Made by a program: the position numbers and the translations under genes | From: Chloroflexota bacterium | GTDB taxonomy: Bacteria > Chloroflexota > Dehalococcoidia > Lucifugimonadales > Lucifugimonadaceae | Direction: 5' to 3' | Assembly: GCA_027618835.1 (NCBI GenBank) | Contig: JAQCHZ010000003.1 | Coordinates: 99,879 to 163,878 of the forward strand | DNA length: 64,000 bases | The notes under the pieces: generated by a model | What the model saw: the letters and a program-made list of their open reading frames with translations, nothing else | What the model was told of the DNA's origin: nothing | The model's database searches: none | In this document: piece by piece, positions 8,024 to 17,892 of the stretch | How positions within the stretch are numbered: the stretch's first letter is position 1 | Layout: each line of letters starts with the position of its first letter

Positions 8024-10618
8024 CTAAACCATAGGGTTTAGTGTGACTGTTCCTACGGTGCCGTTTACTTCTATTAGTTGGCCATCAGCAATCTTGGCTG
8101 TCGCTTCTTTCGTTTGAATCACGCAGGGAATTCCGTATTCGCGAGCGATAAGCGAAGCGTGCTGGAAATTGTCGCCACCGTCTAGAACTAGTCCTCCGAG
8201 CAGTGGAAACACTGGAACCCAGTCGGGTCCGGTATTTTCTGTAACGAGAATTTCGCCCTTACGAACATCCGGTGGTGTTGAAGTGCGAGTGATTACGACT
8301 CGCGCAATTCCCGTGAACGAACCTGCTGACGATGGTTCGCCGTGCAGCAATGTGCCGTCTTCACTGAGACCACGAAGAGGTTGTTCGGTTCCGTCTTTTT
8401 CTTCTTCAGGCGGTTTCGTGCCGAGGTATTCGAACGGAGTCCGTTTCGAGTTCTCTGCGTACTCATGCTTCGCTTGAATAGCGAGACCGCGGAGCCGTGA
8501 GTAGTCGTTCATATCGGCAGCTTCTTCAAGCTGCGTGAGCGTTAGATAGAAAATGTCGTTCGCAGTGTCGATCGAGCCTTCACGGACAAGCGATTCGCCC
8601 GCTCGGTTGATCGCTTCTCGGTACTCTCCGAAGGTGCACTGCTCGATGAAGTAGTTGTGGTTCTCCATCATTCTGATGTACTGAGTCCCACGATAAAGTT
8701 CAAATTCAAACGTCTTGCGGAGTTTGGCGTTTCGACCGATTTTTTTACGAACAGCGACGATCGCCGCCTCGCGTTTCGCCACGAGGTCATTGCGAGATCG
8801 CCCCGATTCATCGATATCTTGACGTACGAACGAACCTATTGAGTCGAGAGGAATCTCAGGCTTCATGTTCCATGACGGGTCGGTTGGCAGCCAAGCGGTG
8901 CCATATCCAATGCCGTTCCGGCGACCCCATATTTTCAAGAAATCTCTAAAACGAGATCGGAATTTGGCTACGGCCTGGCGACTGCCATTGCCGCGTGCAA
9001 ATAGAGAGTCGTAGAGTCGAGATCCAAATACTTCCGTTAGCCATGCATCTGATTTTACTAATTTCGATAGCGATATCATTCGAGCCGACAATCTGGCTGT
9101 CATGTGATCAATACCGAGGATCAGATCTGATGCTTCGACTTCCGGTCGCCCAGTGATCTCTGAGAACAATTTGCCCAGATCATCCTTCGTTTTGAATCCT
9201 GCCCAGCAACGCCAGTGGAGATCGCTTTGATGATCTGCGGCAAGCTGCATTGCAAGTCGAAGGTACGAGATTTGGACGGAAATGGGCGCGTCGTTCGCAG
9301 GACGGACGGCTTCGATTTCTGCGAGATTCTTTTTGAGTGTAGGTTCGACGACATCGTAGAAATAGGTGGAGCGTTTGGCGAGGTGCCGCCTGCCCATGAG
9401 GTGATGTTTTACGCCGAGAGCCTTTAGCTCTTCAGGGTCGCGTTGCGTTTCGGCTGTGTAGACGTAGCCTTGAACCCATTTTTTTAGATCACGCCTGCCC
9501 ATGTACTGACCAGTGAAGCTGACTGAGCGCTTTTCAGCAATCCCAGACATCTTTACGTAGTCGGATACCAGCGGAAGTGTGGGAGTTTTAGCGCCCGATG
9601 TCCAATGAAGTTTTTCATCGCCGGTGTTGTCCCATTCGACTTCGACGGACGGGTCAGTTTCCGGCTTTACTCCTGTCGTAACCGGACGTGACTGGAGGAT
9701 GTGGACTGATTCTCCGACGACAGAAAATTCGATATCTCGATCGTCGCCGGATGCTTCTTTGATAACGATCGATGCTTTTGCAGTGGCGATAAGTTGGTCG
9801 TCGGATAGCGCCGGTGAGCTTCGTTTATCGGCAGGGACGGGAACTTTGTCGGTTGAGCCGGCGGTTCCTTGGACGAACATCCACTCTTTATCCAGGACGT
9901 TTCTGCTTGTGATCTCGAACGTTTCGGAATTAAGCGTGAACGAATCTGCTTGAGCTTCGCCCGAAACAACGCCTTCGCCGAGTCCGAGCGCAACGTTGAT
10001 GAGTATTTGATCAGTACCGTCTCTAGGATCGCGAGTGAAAACCACTCCGCCAGCATCGGCATTCACGAGCTTCATCACGAGTACAGCCATCGAGCCAGTT
10101 TCGTGCGGGATGCCCTGGCGTTCCCGGTAAGAGATTGCTCTACCGGTGTAGTACGATGCCCAAACGTCTCGAACTCGCTTGAGAACCGACTTGGCGTCTG
10201 TGGCGTCGAGAAAAGTGTCGTACATACCGGCAAACGATGCGCCTTCGAGGTCTTCCGCTGTGGCTGAAGAACGAACGGCAAGTGCTCCGGTTTCGTCGGA
10301 AATGCGATCGGTAATGGCTTCAAGAAGCCCGGGTGGAGTTGGCGCAGATTTCAGCAGTTCGAATATTGCGTTCGAGGCGTCGAACGCTGATGAAATGTTT
10401 TCGATATCGACGTTCGATAGAGCGTTTGCGATATCGGTTTTTAGTGGCGAAACGAATTCGGAGAATACTTGGGCTGGAATGGAAAACCCGGCGGGAACTG
10501 TCGCTCCTGTTTTCATCAGATCAGCTACGGAAGCAGCCTTGCTACCCACGATTGCTGAATCGAGGGCTGCAGGTGTGTCGAGTTCAACGATGCGAGGAGC
10601 TTGCTGGGATGTTGGCAT
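8024..10618 (-). CDS. PEP-synthase-like dikinase / rifampin-phosphotransferase-like enzyme
   Basis: About 864 residues. The N-terminal third is a PPDK/PEP-synthase ATP-grasp domain ('GSKAASVADLMKTG', 'ALAVRSSATAEDLEGASFAGMYDT'). A long middle domain without a recognised signature follows. The C-terminus is a PEP-utiliser swivelling domain with a phosphohistidine motif 'GGDNFQHASLIAREYGIPCV'. The C-terminal PEP/pyruvate TIM barrel is absent. This ATP-grasp / variable / His order and length match rifampin phosphotransferase and related enzymes, which phosphorylate a small acceptor using both ATP phosphates. The acceptor here cannot be told. ATG 10618 is preferred over TTG 10660. The gene lies downstream of secG beyond a terminator. 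Confidence 0.85.
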   Translation of the reverse strand: MPTSQQAPRIVELDTPAALDSAIVGSKAASVADLMKTGATVPAGFSIPAQVFSEFVSPLKTDIANALSNVDIENISSAFDASNAIFELLKSAPTPPGLLEAITDRISDETGALAVRSSATAEDLEGASFAGMYDTFLDATDAKSVLKRVRDVWASYYTGRAISYRERQGIPHETGSMAVLVMKLVNADAGGVVFTRDPRDGTDQILINVALGLGEGVVSGEAQADSFTLNSETFEITSRNVLDKEWMFVQGTAGSTDKVPVPADKRSSPALSDDQLIATAKASIVIKEASGDDRDIEFSVVGESVHILQSRPVTTGVKPETDPSVEVEWDNTGDEKLHWTSGAKTPTLPLVSDYVKMSGIAEKRSVSFTGQYMGRRDLKKWVQGYVYTAETQRDPEELKALGVKHHLMGRRHLAKRSTYFYDVVEPTLKKNLAEIEAVRPANDAPISVQISYLRLAMQLAADHQSDLHWRCWAGFKTKDDLGKLFSEITGRPEVEASDLILGIDHMTARLSARMISLSKLVKSDAWLTEVFGSRLYDSLFARGNGSRQAVAKFRSRFRDFLKIWGRRNGIGYGTAWLPTDPSWNMKPEIPLDSIGSFVRQDIDESGRSRNDLVAKREAAIVAVRKKIGRNAKLRKTFEFELYRGTQYIRMMENHNYFIEQCTFGEYREAINRAGESLVREGSIDTANDIFYLTLTQLEEAADMNDYSRLRGLAIQAKHEYAENSKRTPFEYLGTKPPEEEKDGTEQPLRGLSEDGTLLHGEPSSAGSFTGIARVVITRTSTPPDVRKGEILVTENTGPDWVPVFPLLGGLVLDGGDNFQHASLIAREYGIPCVIQTKEATAKIADGQLIEVNGTVGTVTLNPMV

Positions 10619-10667
10619 AGCGGTGGATTTTACACGCGCCTCTGAGCATTCGGTGTCCAAAAAATGG

Positions 10668-10697
10668 CAAAAAAACAGACGCTCGAATGGCGCCTGT
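10668..10697 (-). terminator. rho-independent terminator of secG
   Basis: On the minus strand, an 8-bp stem ACAGGCGC/GCGTCTGT (one G-U pair) with a 7-base loop is followed directly by seven T. It lies between the secG stop and the dikinase start, so the latter needs its own promoter or readthrough. Confidence 0.8.
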
Positions 10698-10739
10698 GAG
10701 ATTCGTGCCCAGAACAGGGCAGTTGATTCGTTTTACTTG

Positions 10740-10955
10740 TTAGCTAAAACGGACGTTTGCGATTGCAACGCCGACGAAGACGAATGCGAGCACGATGGTG
10801 AGTCTGAAGAGCAGCTGCTCTACGCCTCGACGTGATCGGAATGTGCTGGAAGCTTCACCGAAGAGTGATGAACCGGAGCCGCGAGCCTGCAAAAGCAACA
10901 CTGCAATCAGCGTGATCGCAGTGACCATTAGTATGAGGCTAAATACGGTTTCCAT
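10740..10955 (-). CDS. secG: preprotein translocase subunit SecG
   Basis: A 71-residue protein with two hydrophobic segments and the SecG signature 'LLQARGSGSSLFG' followed by 'STFRSRRGVEQ'. It is a small inner-membrane partner of SecYE. ATG 10955 is preferred to the upstream ATG because an AGGAA box lies just before it and the sequence then begins METVFSL, as usual for SecG. Confidence 0.92.
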   Translation of the reverse strand: METVFSLILMVTAITLIAVLLLQARGSGSSLFGEASSTFRSRRGVEQLLFRLTIVLAFVFVGVAIANVRFS

Positions 10956-11065
10956 AAAAATTCCTGTGGCGCCGAAGTGGGCACGGTGATTCATCTGCTA
11001 TCTATGTTAGTGCCAGACTGGCGGTCTCGCCACATATTGCAAGGCAGTTTTGGGGCGTGATGAGT

Positions 11066-11144
11066 TAGGTTCCATCGTCGTCGAACGACTCAGTCACGCG
11101 TCGCAATTCTCCTACCCTAGCCCTTCCATCCGGAAAGGGACGGA
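11066..11144 (+). repeat. intergenic repeat family, copy 1
   Basis: It starts GGTTCCATCGTCGTCGAACG, continues through a CAGTCACGCGTCGCAATTCTCC core and ends in a hairpin CCCTTCCATCCGGAAAGGG. It lies between gatB and secG. Other copies begin at 18395, 18581, 61568 and 63366, all written in the same orientation. Confidence 0.85.
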
Positions 11145-11154
11145 ATAGACGTTG

Positions 11155-12630
11155 CTATCGGTCGGCTAGTTTCTCTTTGATTATTTCGGTTGCTTGTACT
11201 GGGTCGGCCTGGCCGCGGGTGGCTTTCATGACTTGACCCATTAGCGATTTCAGGGCGACTTCCTTGCCGCCTAGATAGTCGTTAACCGCTTTTTCGTTGT
11301 TGGCAATTACTTCATCGACGATCGGTCCGAGTGAGTCGGCACCCGACACTACGCTCAGTCCAAGATCTTCGATGATCTTCTCAGGGGCAGTGCCTTTTTT
11401 GTACATGATCTCGAAGACTTGCTTGGCGGAGTTGTTGTTTAGTTCGCGCTTGCGGAACTTCTCAACAAGAGTGGCCAGCGCTTCGGGGGATACCTTGGTA
11501 TCGGCCATGTTCACGAGTTCATCTTCGTTCATCATTCGAGCCATCTCGCCGGTTAGCCAGTTCGATGCTGCTTTAGAGAACGCCCGCTTGGCGTCGGCGG
11601 AAAGTGCTTTGACGCCTTCGCAAACCAATTCGAAATAATCGGCGGTGGAACGAAGAGCGGTGAGAAGATCCGCATCGTATTCGCTTAGACCCCATTCGCT
11701 GACGAAGCGGGCTTTGCGCGGAATTGGGAGTTCGGGCATTGCTGCCTGAGTGCGTTCGATCCACTCTTCGCTGATGATTAGCGGTGGGATATCTGGTTCG
11801 GGGAAGTAGCGGTAGTCGTTTGCTTCTTCCTTGCTGCGCTGCGGAACGGTGATGCCTTTTCCGTCGTCCCAGCCGCGAGTTTCCTGAACGATTCGTTCGC
11901 CGCTTTCGTTGGCAGCAATTTGGCGTTCGATTTCATATTCGACAGCACGCACTACGGCTCGAACCCGGTTCATGTTCTTCACTTCGACCTTAGTCGTAAG
12001 TTCTTTCATGCCTTTGGGTCGGACGCTTACGTTGGCGTCGCAGCGGAACGAGCCTTCTTCCATGTTTGCAGTGCCGACGCCGAGGTAGCGAATTATGTGC
12101 TGAAGGTTGTTGATGTACGCCTCGACCTGCTCGGAAGTGTGCATGTCGGGTTCGGTTACGACTTCCATAAGGGGAGTGCCGGCACGATTGATGTCGATCA
12201 GAGAATGGACCGTGCCGCCGTGTGGGCCTTCGACGTGAATGAGTCGGGCGACGTCTTCTTCCATGTGAACTCGGTTAATCCGAACTCGTATCGAATCTTC
12301 GATTGGCAGATCGACGTAACCTTCGTAGCAAATCGGCTCGTCCATCTGGGTAATCTGGTAACCCTTCATGAGATCGGGGTACGTGTAGTTCTTGCGGTCG
12401 AACTTGGTGATTCTGGCGATGTTGCAGTTGATCGCCATGCCGATCATCATGGCGTATTCGACAGCAGTTTCGTTTACGACGGGTAGCGTACCGGGGAGTG
12501 CCATGCTGACTTCGTCGACGAGCGTGTTTGGCTCGGCATTCTGGTATTCGGCACTGGACGTACCGAACATTTTGCAGCGCGTCTTAAGCTGCACGTGCGT
12601 TTCGATGCCAATTACTGCTTCGTACTCCAC
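11155..12630 (-). CDS. gatB: Asp/Glu-tRNA amidotransferase subunit B
   Basis: A 491-residue GatB. It has N-terminal 'GIETHVQL', 'VHMEEDVARLIH', 'GTPLMEVVTEPD', 'DYRYFPEPDIPP', and a C-terminal helical tail of YqeY type. With GatA and GatC (not in this window) it converts mischarged Glu-tRNAGln, and possibly Asp-tRNAAsn, to the amidated forms. The start is GTG with a purine-rich stretch upstream. It is divergent from the suf operon. Confidence 0.96.
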   Translation of the reverse strand: MEYEAVIGIETHVQLKTRCKMFGTSSAEYQNAEPNTLVDEVSMALPGTLPVVNETAVEYAMMIGMAINCNIARITKFDRKNYTYPDLMKGYQITQMDEPICYEGYVDLPIEDSIRVRINRVHMEEDVARLIHVEGPHGGTVHSLIDINRAGTPLMEVVTEPDMHTSEQVEAYINNLQHIIRYLGVGTANMEEGSFRCDANVSVRPKGMKELTTKVEVKNMNRVRAVVRAVEYEIERQIAANESGERIVQETRGWDDGKGITVPQRSKEEANDYRYFPEPDIPPLIISEEWIERTQAAMPELPIPRKARFVSEWGLSEYDADLLTALRSTADYFELVCEGVKALSADAKRAFSKAASNWLTGEMARMMNEDELVNMADTKVSPEALATLVEKFRKRELNNNSAKQVFEIMYKKGTAPEKIIEDLGLSVVSGADSLGPIVDEVIANNEKAVNDYLGGKEVALKSLMGQVMKATRGQADPVQATEIIKEKLADR

Positions 12631-12649
12631 GAGTGTTTTTCTCTTTTCC

Positions 12650-12671
12650 GGGTGACTTGGTCACGTTCTCT
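12650..12671 (+). repeat. short GTGACTTRGTCAC hairpin element, copy A
   Basis: 22 bases matching the element at 14442-14463 at 20 positions. It contains the inverted repeat GTGAC-TTG-GTCAC. The stretch 'GACTTGGTCACG' resembles the core of the larger intergenic repeat family (compare 'GACTTGGTCGCG' at 61592). Confidence 0.6.
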
Positions 12672-12835
12672 ATAACCGATTCGAGTTTTTGATCGAATTA
12701 CGAAGCGTCTAGTTTAAGGGCGGGTTGGCATAGTTTGGTAAAAACCTCGCGCCGTGTGACAAAAAACGCTTTATCCCACGTAAATGTTGTGCGGTTCGCA
12801 CGTGCACCAACTTCGCTTTGTAGTTACGAAATTCG

Positions 12836-12864
12836 TTGACGCTTCTGCTGGTTGGTTTTAAACT
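12836..12864 (+). promoter_or_regulatory. sigma-70-like promoter of suf operon
   Basis: A -35 box TTGACG (12836-12841), a 17-base spacer and a -10 box TAAACT (12859-12864). Transcription would begin around 12871, giving a leader of about 110 bases before sufB. Confidence 0.55.
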
Positions 12865-12983
12865 AAATGCGTACCTAATGGGTCAGGAATAGAAAAACGG
12901 CTGTTTTGAGTTCAAAACTGGCGTAATGGCGACGAAATAATGCCTAGTCTGACCCCTCAGACCATCCTTTACGGAGCAACTTA

Positions 12984-14447
12984 TTGACTAACCAGAACAC
13001 GATCTCACGCGAATCCGACCTTTCTGGCGGCGAGTACAAGTGGGGTTTCGTTACTGATATTGAGACCGATCTCGCCCCCAAAGGGCTGAGCGAAGACATC
13101 GTGCGACTCATCTCCGCGAAAAAAGAAGAGCCTGAATGGCTGCTCGAATACCGCTTGAAGGCGTACCGACATTGGGTCGAACTCGAAAAAAGCGAAGCCG
13201 AGCCAACGTGGGCGATGATCGACTATCCCCCCATCGACTACCAGGACATTTACTACTACGCCGCTCCGAAGGGTACGAACGAAGCTCCCAAGAGTCTCGA
13301 CGATGTCGACCCTGAAATGCTCGAAACCTTCGAGAAGCTCGGAATTCCTTTGCAGGAACGTGCTGCTCTCGCTGGTGTAGCCGTCGATGCCGTATTCGAT
13401 TCGGTATCGGTTGTTACCACGATGGAGAAGCAGCTGGGCGAACTAGGAATCATCTTTTGTTCGTTTAGTAATGCGGTGAAGAATCACCCTGAACTCGTCA
13501 AAAAGTATCTCGGATCGGTTGTTCCTTACACCGACAATTTCTTTGCATCACTAAATGCTGCTGTGTTCAGTGATGGATCGTTCGTTTACATTCCGCCAGG
13601 AGTGAAGTGCCCGATCGAGCTGATGACGTACTTCCGTATTAACACTGAAGGATCGGGGCAGTTTGAACGAACGTTGATCGTTGCCGATAAGGGTGCTTAC
13701 GTTTCGTATCTTGAAGGTTGCACGGCTCCGTTCCGAAAAACCAGTCAACTTCATGCAGCCACGGTTGAACTCGTTGCGCTGGACGATTCTGAAATCAAGT
13801 ACTCGACTATCCAGAACTGGTTCCCCGGAACCAAGGACGGCGAGGGCGGTATTTACAACTTTGTGACCAAACGAGGTCGTGCCGACAAGAACGCCAAGAT
13901 TTCTTGGACGCAGGTTGAGACCGGTTCGGCGATCACTTGGAAGTACCCGAGCGTAATTCTTAAGGGCGACAACTCTGTCGGTGAATTTTTCTCGGTTGCT
14001 CTCGCAAACAATCATCAGCAGGCCGACACTGGCACGAAGATGATTCACATCGGAAAGAACACGAAGTCGACCATCGTGTCGAAGGGTATTTCTGCCGGTA
14101 AAGGCAGCAACACGTATCGAGGCCAAGTGCAGATCATGCCGGGCGCCGAGAACGCAGTGAACCACACTCAGTGTGATTCACTGTTGGTTGGTGACGAGTG
14201 CGGCGCTCACACCGTGCCGTACATCGAAGTTCGAAACCCTACGGCTCGACTAGAGCACGAGGCTTCGACTTCGAAGGTGAGTGACGATCAGCTGTTCTAT
14301 CTGATGGCACGTGGGCTATCTGAAGAAGAGGCTCACCACATGATCATTACCGGCTGGAGCCGTGATGTGATTAAGGAGCTGCCGTTTGAGTTTGCACTCG
14401 AAGCGAGCCAGCTTCTCAAGGTGTCGCTAGAAGGCGCCGTCGGGTGA
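12984..14447 (+). CDS. sufB: Fe-S assembly scaffold SufB
   Basis: A 487-residue SufB. It has an N-terminal helical region ending near '[15 protein letters not shown]', then a right-handed beta-helix core with '[16 protein letters not shown]', and the C-terminal '[19 protein letters not shown]' and '[10 protein letters not shown]' motifs that carry assembly residues. It works with SufC and SufD to build [4Fe-4S] clusters. The start is TTG, set by a GGAG box 7 bases upstream. It is the first gene of sufBCDSU. Confidence 0.97.
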   Translation: MTNQNTISRESDLSGGEYKWGFVTDIETDLAPKGLSEDIVRLISAKKEEPEWLLEYRLKAYRHWVELEKSEAEPTWAMIDYPPIDYQDIYYYAAPKGTNEAPKSLDDVDPEMLETFEKLGIPLQERAALAGVAVDAVFDSVSVVTTMEKQLGELGIIFCSFSNAVKNHPELVKKYLGSVVPYTDNFFASLNAAVFSDGSFVYIPPGVKCPIELMTYFRINTEGSGQFERTLIVADKGAYVSYLEGCTAPFRKTSQLHAATVELVALDDSEIKYSTIQNWFPGTKDGEGGIYNFVTKRGRADKNAKISWTQVETGSAITWKYPSVILKGDNSVGEFFSVALANNHQQADTGTKMIHIGKNTKSTIVSKGISAGKGSNTYRGQVQIMPGAENAVNHTQCDSLLVGDECGAHTVPYIEVRNPTARLEHEASTSKVSDDQLFYLMARGLSEEEAHHMIITGWSRDVIKELPFEFALEASQLLKVSLEGAVG

Positions 14448-14463
14448 CTTAGTCACGTTTTCT
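14442..14463 (+). repeat. short GTGACTTRGTCAC hairpin element, copy B, with T-rich tail
   Basis: The hairpin GTGAC-TTA-GTCAC overlaps the sufB stop codon and is followed by GTTTTCTTTTTATTTATT. This looks like a weak intrinsic terminator or processing site inside the suf operon. It would leave sufB more expressed than sufCDSU. Confidence 0.5.
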
Positions 14464-14513
14464 TTTTATTTATTGCTAGCAAGTTAGCTCGAATCCGGTA
14501 ACCAAAACAAAAA

Positions 14514-15281
14514 ATGCTTGAGATCAACAATCTACACGCGTCCGTAGTGGACATTGAAAATTCAGAGATTCTTAATGGAATCAACCTGAAAGTAGGGAAG
14601 GGCGAAGTTCACGCCATCATGGGACCCAACGGTTCCGGCAAAAGCACGCTCGCTAACGTCCTGATGGGGCGACCTGATTACTTGGTAACCGATGGCGACG
14701 TGACGCTTGAAGGCGAGTCGATTCTCGAACTGCGACCCGACCAGCGTGCACACCTCGGTATGTTCCTTGCGTTTCAGTACCCAGCCGAAATTCCTGGTGT
14801 TCGACCTTGGCAGTTCTTGAAGGCTGCACTCGACTCAAAAGCCGAGTCTCGTGGTGAAGACAAGATGTCGGTACGAAACTTCTCGAAGCTATTCGACGAA
14901 AAAGTCGAGGCGGTTGGAATCAACCCGAATCTTGTAAAGCGTTCGCTCAATGAAGGCTTTTCGGGTGGTGAGAAGAAGCGGAACGAAATGCTTCAACTCG
15001 AGGTTTTACAACCAGCACTCGCCATTCTTGACGAGACCGACTCGGGTCTTGACGTCGACGCCCTTCGCATTGTTGCTGAAGGCGTGAACTCGATGCGTTC
15101 GCCTGAACGTTCGTTCATCGTCGTTACCCACTACCAGCGACTGCTGAACTACATCACTCCAGATGTTGTTCACATTCTGGTCAAGGGCAAGATCGTAAAA
15201 ACTGGTGGCGCTGATCTCGCTCTCGAAGTGGAAAAAGACGGCTACCAGGAATACCTCGAAGCAGCTGGAGCAAACGCCTAA
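14514..15281 (+). CDS. sufC: Fe-S assembly ATPase SufC
   Basis: A 255-residue ABC-type ATPase. It has Walker A 'GPNGSGKST', signature 'FSGGEKKRNEM', Walker B 'LAILDETDSGLD' and the H-loop 'VVTHYQRLL'. The 'SGGEKKRNE' form and 'DETDSGLDVDAL' are typical of SufC rather than transporters. It is soluble and drives conformational change in SufBCD. It is followed by sufD after 2 bases. Confidence 0.97.
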   Translation: MLEINNLHASVVDIENSEILNGINLKVGKGEVHAIMGPNGSGKSTLANVLMGRPDYLVTDGDVTLEGESILELRPDQRAHLGMFLAFQYPAEIPGVRPWQFLKAALDSKAESRGEDKMSVRNFSKLFDEKVEAVGINPNLVKRSLNEGFSGGEKKRNEMLQLEVLQPALAILDETDSGLDVDALRIVAEGVNSMRSPERSFIVVTHYQRLLNYITPDVVHILVKGKIVKTGGADLALEVEKDGYQEYLEAAGANA

Positions 15282-15283
15282 AT

Positions 15284-16636
15284 ATGACGCTTGCAACACC
15301 AGCAGTAGCCGTTGAGAAATTTTCGGGTGCATATGAATCGTTGGCTGCCGGGAGCTCAGACGTTCCCGAATGGCTGAAGGCTGTTCGCCAACAGGGTTGG
15401 GCGACCTTCTCTGAACTCGGACTCCCTACGAAGCGTCGTGGAAACGAGCTATGGAAATACACGAATCTTCAGCCGTTGGCGGCTGCCGATTTTGCGTACA
15501 TCGTTGGCGGGTTGGTCACTGTTGACCAGATCAAGGCAGCGGGACCGTGGGACGATGCTTGGAACACGATAGTTGTGGTTGATGGAAAGTTCAGTGCGGA
15601 ACTATCGAATCTGCACGACACTGTAGGTCTCGACGCTGGGTCGCTTGCAGAAGCGATATCTTCTGGAAAAGGCGACATTGAATCGCAGCTGGCAAGTCTT
15701 GCCGGCCGTGAGGAGTACGCCTTCACTGCTTTGAGTACCGCGTTCATCGAAGATGGCGCATATATTGCGATTGCAGACGGCACTGAGCTTGAACAGCCGA
15801 TACAGGTTGTATTTGTTACTTCAGACGATGCCGAAAGTCGAGCTAGCTACCCGCGAATGGTAGTCGACGCCGGAGCGAACACATCGATCGTATTGATCGA
15901 GACTTACCTGAACCTCTCGGACTCGGCTCAGTTTTCCGCCCCGGTGGGGGAGTTGTTCGCTGGTGATCAGTCGACGATTCGGCATTACCGAGTGCAGATC
16001 GAGAATGAATCCTCGTTCCACCTCGGCACGACCCGAGTCAGGCAGTTGGCCGATTCGAATTTCACTTCGACCAGCTTCGCAGTTGGTGCTTCGATCGCAC
16101 GAAATGATGTTCACACGCTATTGGATGCTCCTGGGGCCACCTGCACGTTGCACGGTCTGTACATGACCAGTGGATCACAACAGCAGGATCAAGAGATCAG
16201 CACGACGCACGCCAAGCCCGGTTGCTCGTCGAACCAGTTTTACAAGGGAATTTTGTCGGGCAAATCGCACGCTGTGTTCAGTGGCAAAGTAGTTGTGATG
16301 CGAGACGCTCAGAAATCTGACGCAACGCAGAAGGATTTGAACCTGCTTCTGTCACGTGGTGCCGAGATCGACGCAAAGCCGTCGCTAGAAATTTACGCCG
16401 ATGACGTAACAGTGGCTCACGGTGCAACGGCTGGCCATGTCGACAAGGACACATTGTTCTACCTACAGTCACGTGGAGTCGATGAAGAGACTGCCAAAGC
16501 CATATTGGTTCGAGGATTCGCTGAGGAAATGCTCAACGAGTTCGAGCCAAAAGCTTTGAATGATTTCGTTGAGCGAATTACGGATGAGCGTATCCCGATT
16601 CTGCTTGCGGAATCGGACACGATAGGAACAGCATGA
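15284..16636 (+). CDS. sufD: Fe-S assembly protein SufD
   Basis: A 450-residue SufB paralogue. The N-terminal part includes 'RRGNELWKYTNL' and a central beta-helix. The C-terminal 'VTVAHGATAGHVDKDTLFYL' and 'SRGVDEETAKAILVRGFAEE' motifs are diagnostic. It forms the SufBC2D complex. ATG follows the sufC stop by 2 bases, and its own stop overlaps sufS (ATGA). Confidence 0.95.
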   Translation: MTLATPAVAVEKFSGAYESLAAGSSDVPEWLKAVRQQGWATFSELGLPTKRRGNELWKYTNLQPLAAADFAYIVGGLVTVDQIKAAGPWDDAWNTIVVVDGKFSAELSNLHDTVGLDAGSLAEAISSGKGDIESQLASLAGREEYAFTALSTAFIEDGAYIAIADGTELEQPIQVVFVTSDDAESRASYPRMVVDAGANTSIVLIETYLNLSDSAQFSAPVGELFAGDQSTIRHYRVQIENESSFHLGTTRVRQLADSNFTSTSFAVGASIARNDVHTLLDAPGATCTLHGLYMTSGSQQQDQEISTTHAKPGCSSNQFYKGILSGKSHAVFSGKVVVMRDAQKSDATQKDLNLLLSRGAEIDAKPSLEIYADDVTVAHGATAGHVDKDTLFYLQSRGVDEETAKAILVRGFAEEMLNEFEPKALNDFVERITDERIPILLAESDTIGTA

Positions 16637-17892
16637 GCGATTCGACTTTGACGGCTGGATCACGTGTGTTCGATGTCGATGCGATTCGTGCTGACTTTCC
16701 GATTCTCAAGCGGAAGGTAAACGGCCAAGATCTGGTTTATCTCGATAACGCAGCTAGTTCGCAAAAGCCGAGTCAGGTGATCAAATCGCTGGTCGACTAT
16801 TACGAACAGACTAACTCGAACGTTCATCGAGGAGTTCACACTCTTTCGATCGAGGCAACGGATGCTTACGAGCTGGCTCGGACGAAGGTCGCTAAATTCG
16901 TCAACGCACCTCGTTCAGAGGAAGTAATTTGGACTCGCAACACGAGTGAATCACTGAACCTCGTAGCAGCAACTTGGGCCGAGGCGAACGTTGGTGAAGG
17001 TGACAACATCGTGATTACCGCGATGGAGCACCACTCGAACATCGTTCCGTGGCAGCAGCTGGCGTTCAAGAAGGGCGCTGAGCTTCGTTATTTGGCGCAC
17101 AACGACGATGGCGTTATTGATCTTGATGGTGCGGCGAGCGTGATCGACTCTCGCACGAAGCTCGTCTCAGCGACACATATGTCGAACGTGCTGGGCACGA
17201 TCAACCCGATTGCCGAGTTGGCTGCACGAACCCACGAAGTTGGCGCAGTGATTCTCGTAGATGCGGCGCAGAGCGTTCCGCATATGCCAGTCGACGTGCA
17301 GGCGTTGGATGCGGATTTCCTTTGTTTCTCAGGTCACAAGATGCTTGCTCCGACAGGAATCGGTGTTTTGTGGGGCAAGTACGAATTGCTCGATGAGATG
17401 CCGCCTTACATGTTCGGTGGCGACATGATTCTTGAAGTAACTTACGAGGACGCTAACTGGAACGATCTCCCTTACAAGTTCGAGGCCGGAACACCGAACA
17501 TCGCCGATGCGATTGCTACGGGTGCGGCGGTCGACTATTTGACTGAACTTGGTATGGATAACGTCTGGAACCACGAGCAAGAACTGACTGCTTATGCAAT
17601 GGAGCAAGTTCTTTCGCTGGACAACGTAAAGGTTTTGGGACCACAAGATCCGGCTTTACGTGGTGGTGTCATTTCGTTCATTCACGAAACGATTCATCCG
17701 CATGATCTTGGCACTGCGTTGGATCAGCAAGGGATTGCGATCCGAACTGGTCACCACTGTGCGATGCCATTGGTTCGGAGCTTCGATGTGGTGGCTGCTG
17801 CTCGGGCGAGTTTCTATATTTACAACACGAAATCCGAAGTTGATGCATTGGTCAACGGGATTAGTGAAACCGAAGGGTATTTCAGCCGATGA
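16633..17892 (+). CDS. sufS: SufS group II cysteine desulfurase
   Basis: A 419-residue PLP enzyme. It has 'LDNAASSQKP' near the N-terminus, 'EHHSNIVPWQ', the PLP lysine in 'CFSGHKMLAPTGIG', and the catalytic cysteine in 'RTGHHCAMPLV'. It releases sulfur from cysteine and passes it to SufU. It overlaps both neighbours by 4 bases, so sufDSU are translated as a chain. Confidence 0.97.
   Translation: MSDSTLTAGSRVFDVDAIRADFPILKRKVNGQDLVYLDNAASSQKPSQVIKSLVDYYEQTNSNVHRGVHTLSIEATDAYELARTKVAKFVNAPRSEEVIWTRNTSESLNLVAATWAEANVGEGDNIVITAMEHHSNIVPWQQLAFKKGAELRYLAHNDDGVIDLDGAASVIDSRTKLVSATHMSNVLGTINPIAELAARTHEVGAVILVDAAQSVPHMPVDVQALDADFLCFSGHKMLAPTGIGVLWGKYELLDEMPPYMFGGDMILEVTYEDANWNDLPYKFEAGTPNIADAIATGAAVDYLTELGMDNVWNHEQELTAYAMEQVLSLDNVKVLGPQDPALRGGVISFIHETIHPHDLGTALDQQGIAIRTGHHCAMPLVRSFDVVAAARASFYIYNTKSEVDALVNGISETEGYFSR

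Larger units (their letters stand above)
12631..12983. other. divergent gatB/suf intergenic region
   Basis: 353 bases without a gene. It holds a short GTGAC-TTG-GTCAC hairpin (12650-12671), a good sigma-70-like promoter reading toward sufB (12836-12864), and a TTTTGA-GT-TCAAAA inverted repeat at 12904-12917. That repeat sits in the leader and could be an operator. I see no IscR/SufR-type site I would name. Confidence 0.6.

Noticed and set aside
10619..10660. TTG-started extension of the dikinase-like protein
   Set aside because: No ribosome-binding site, and the ATG at 10618 leads directly into the conserved N-terminal domain.
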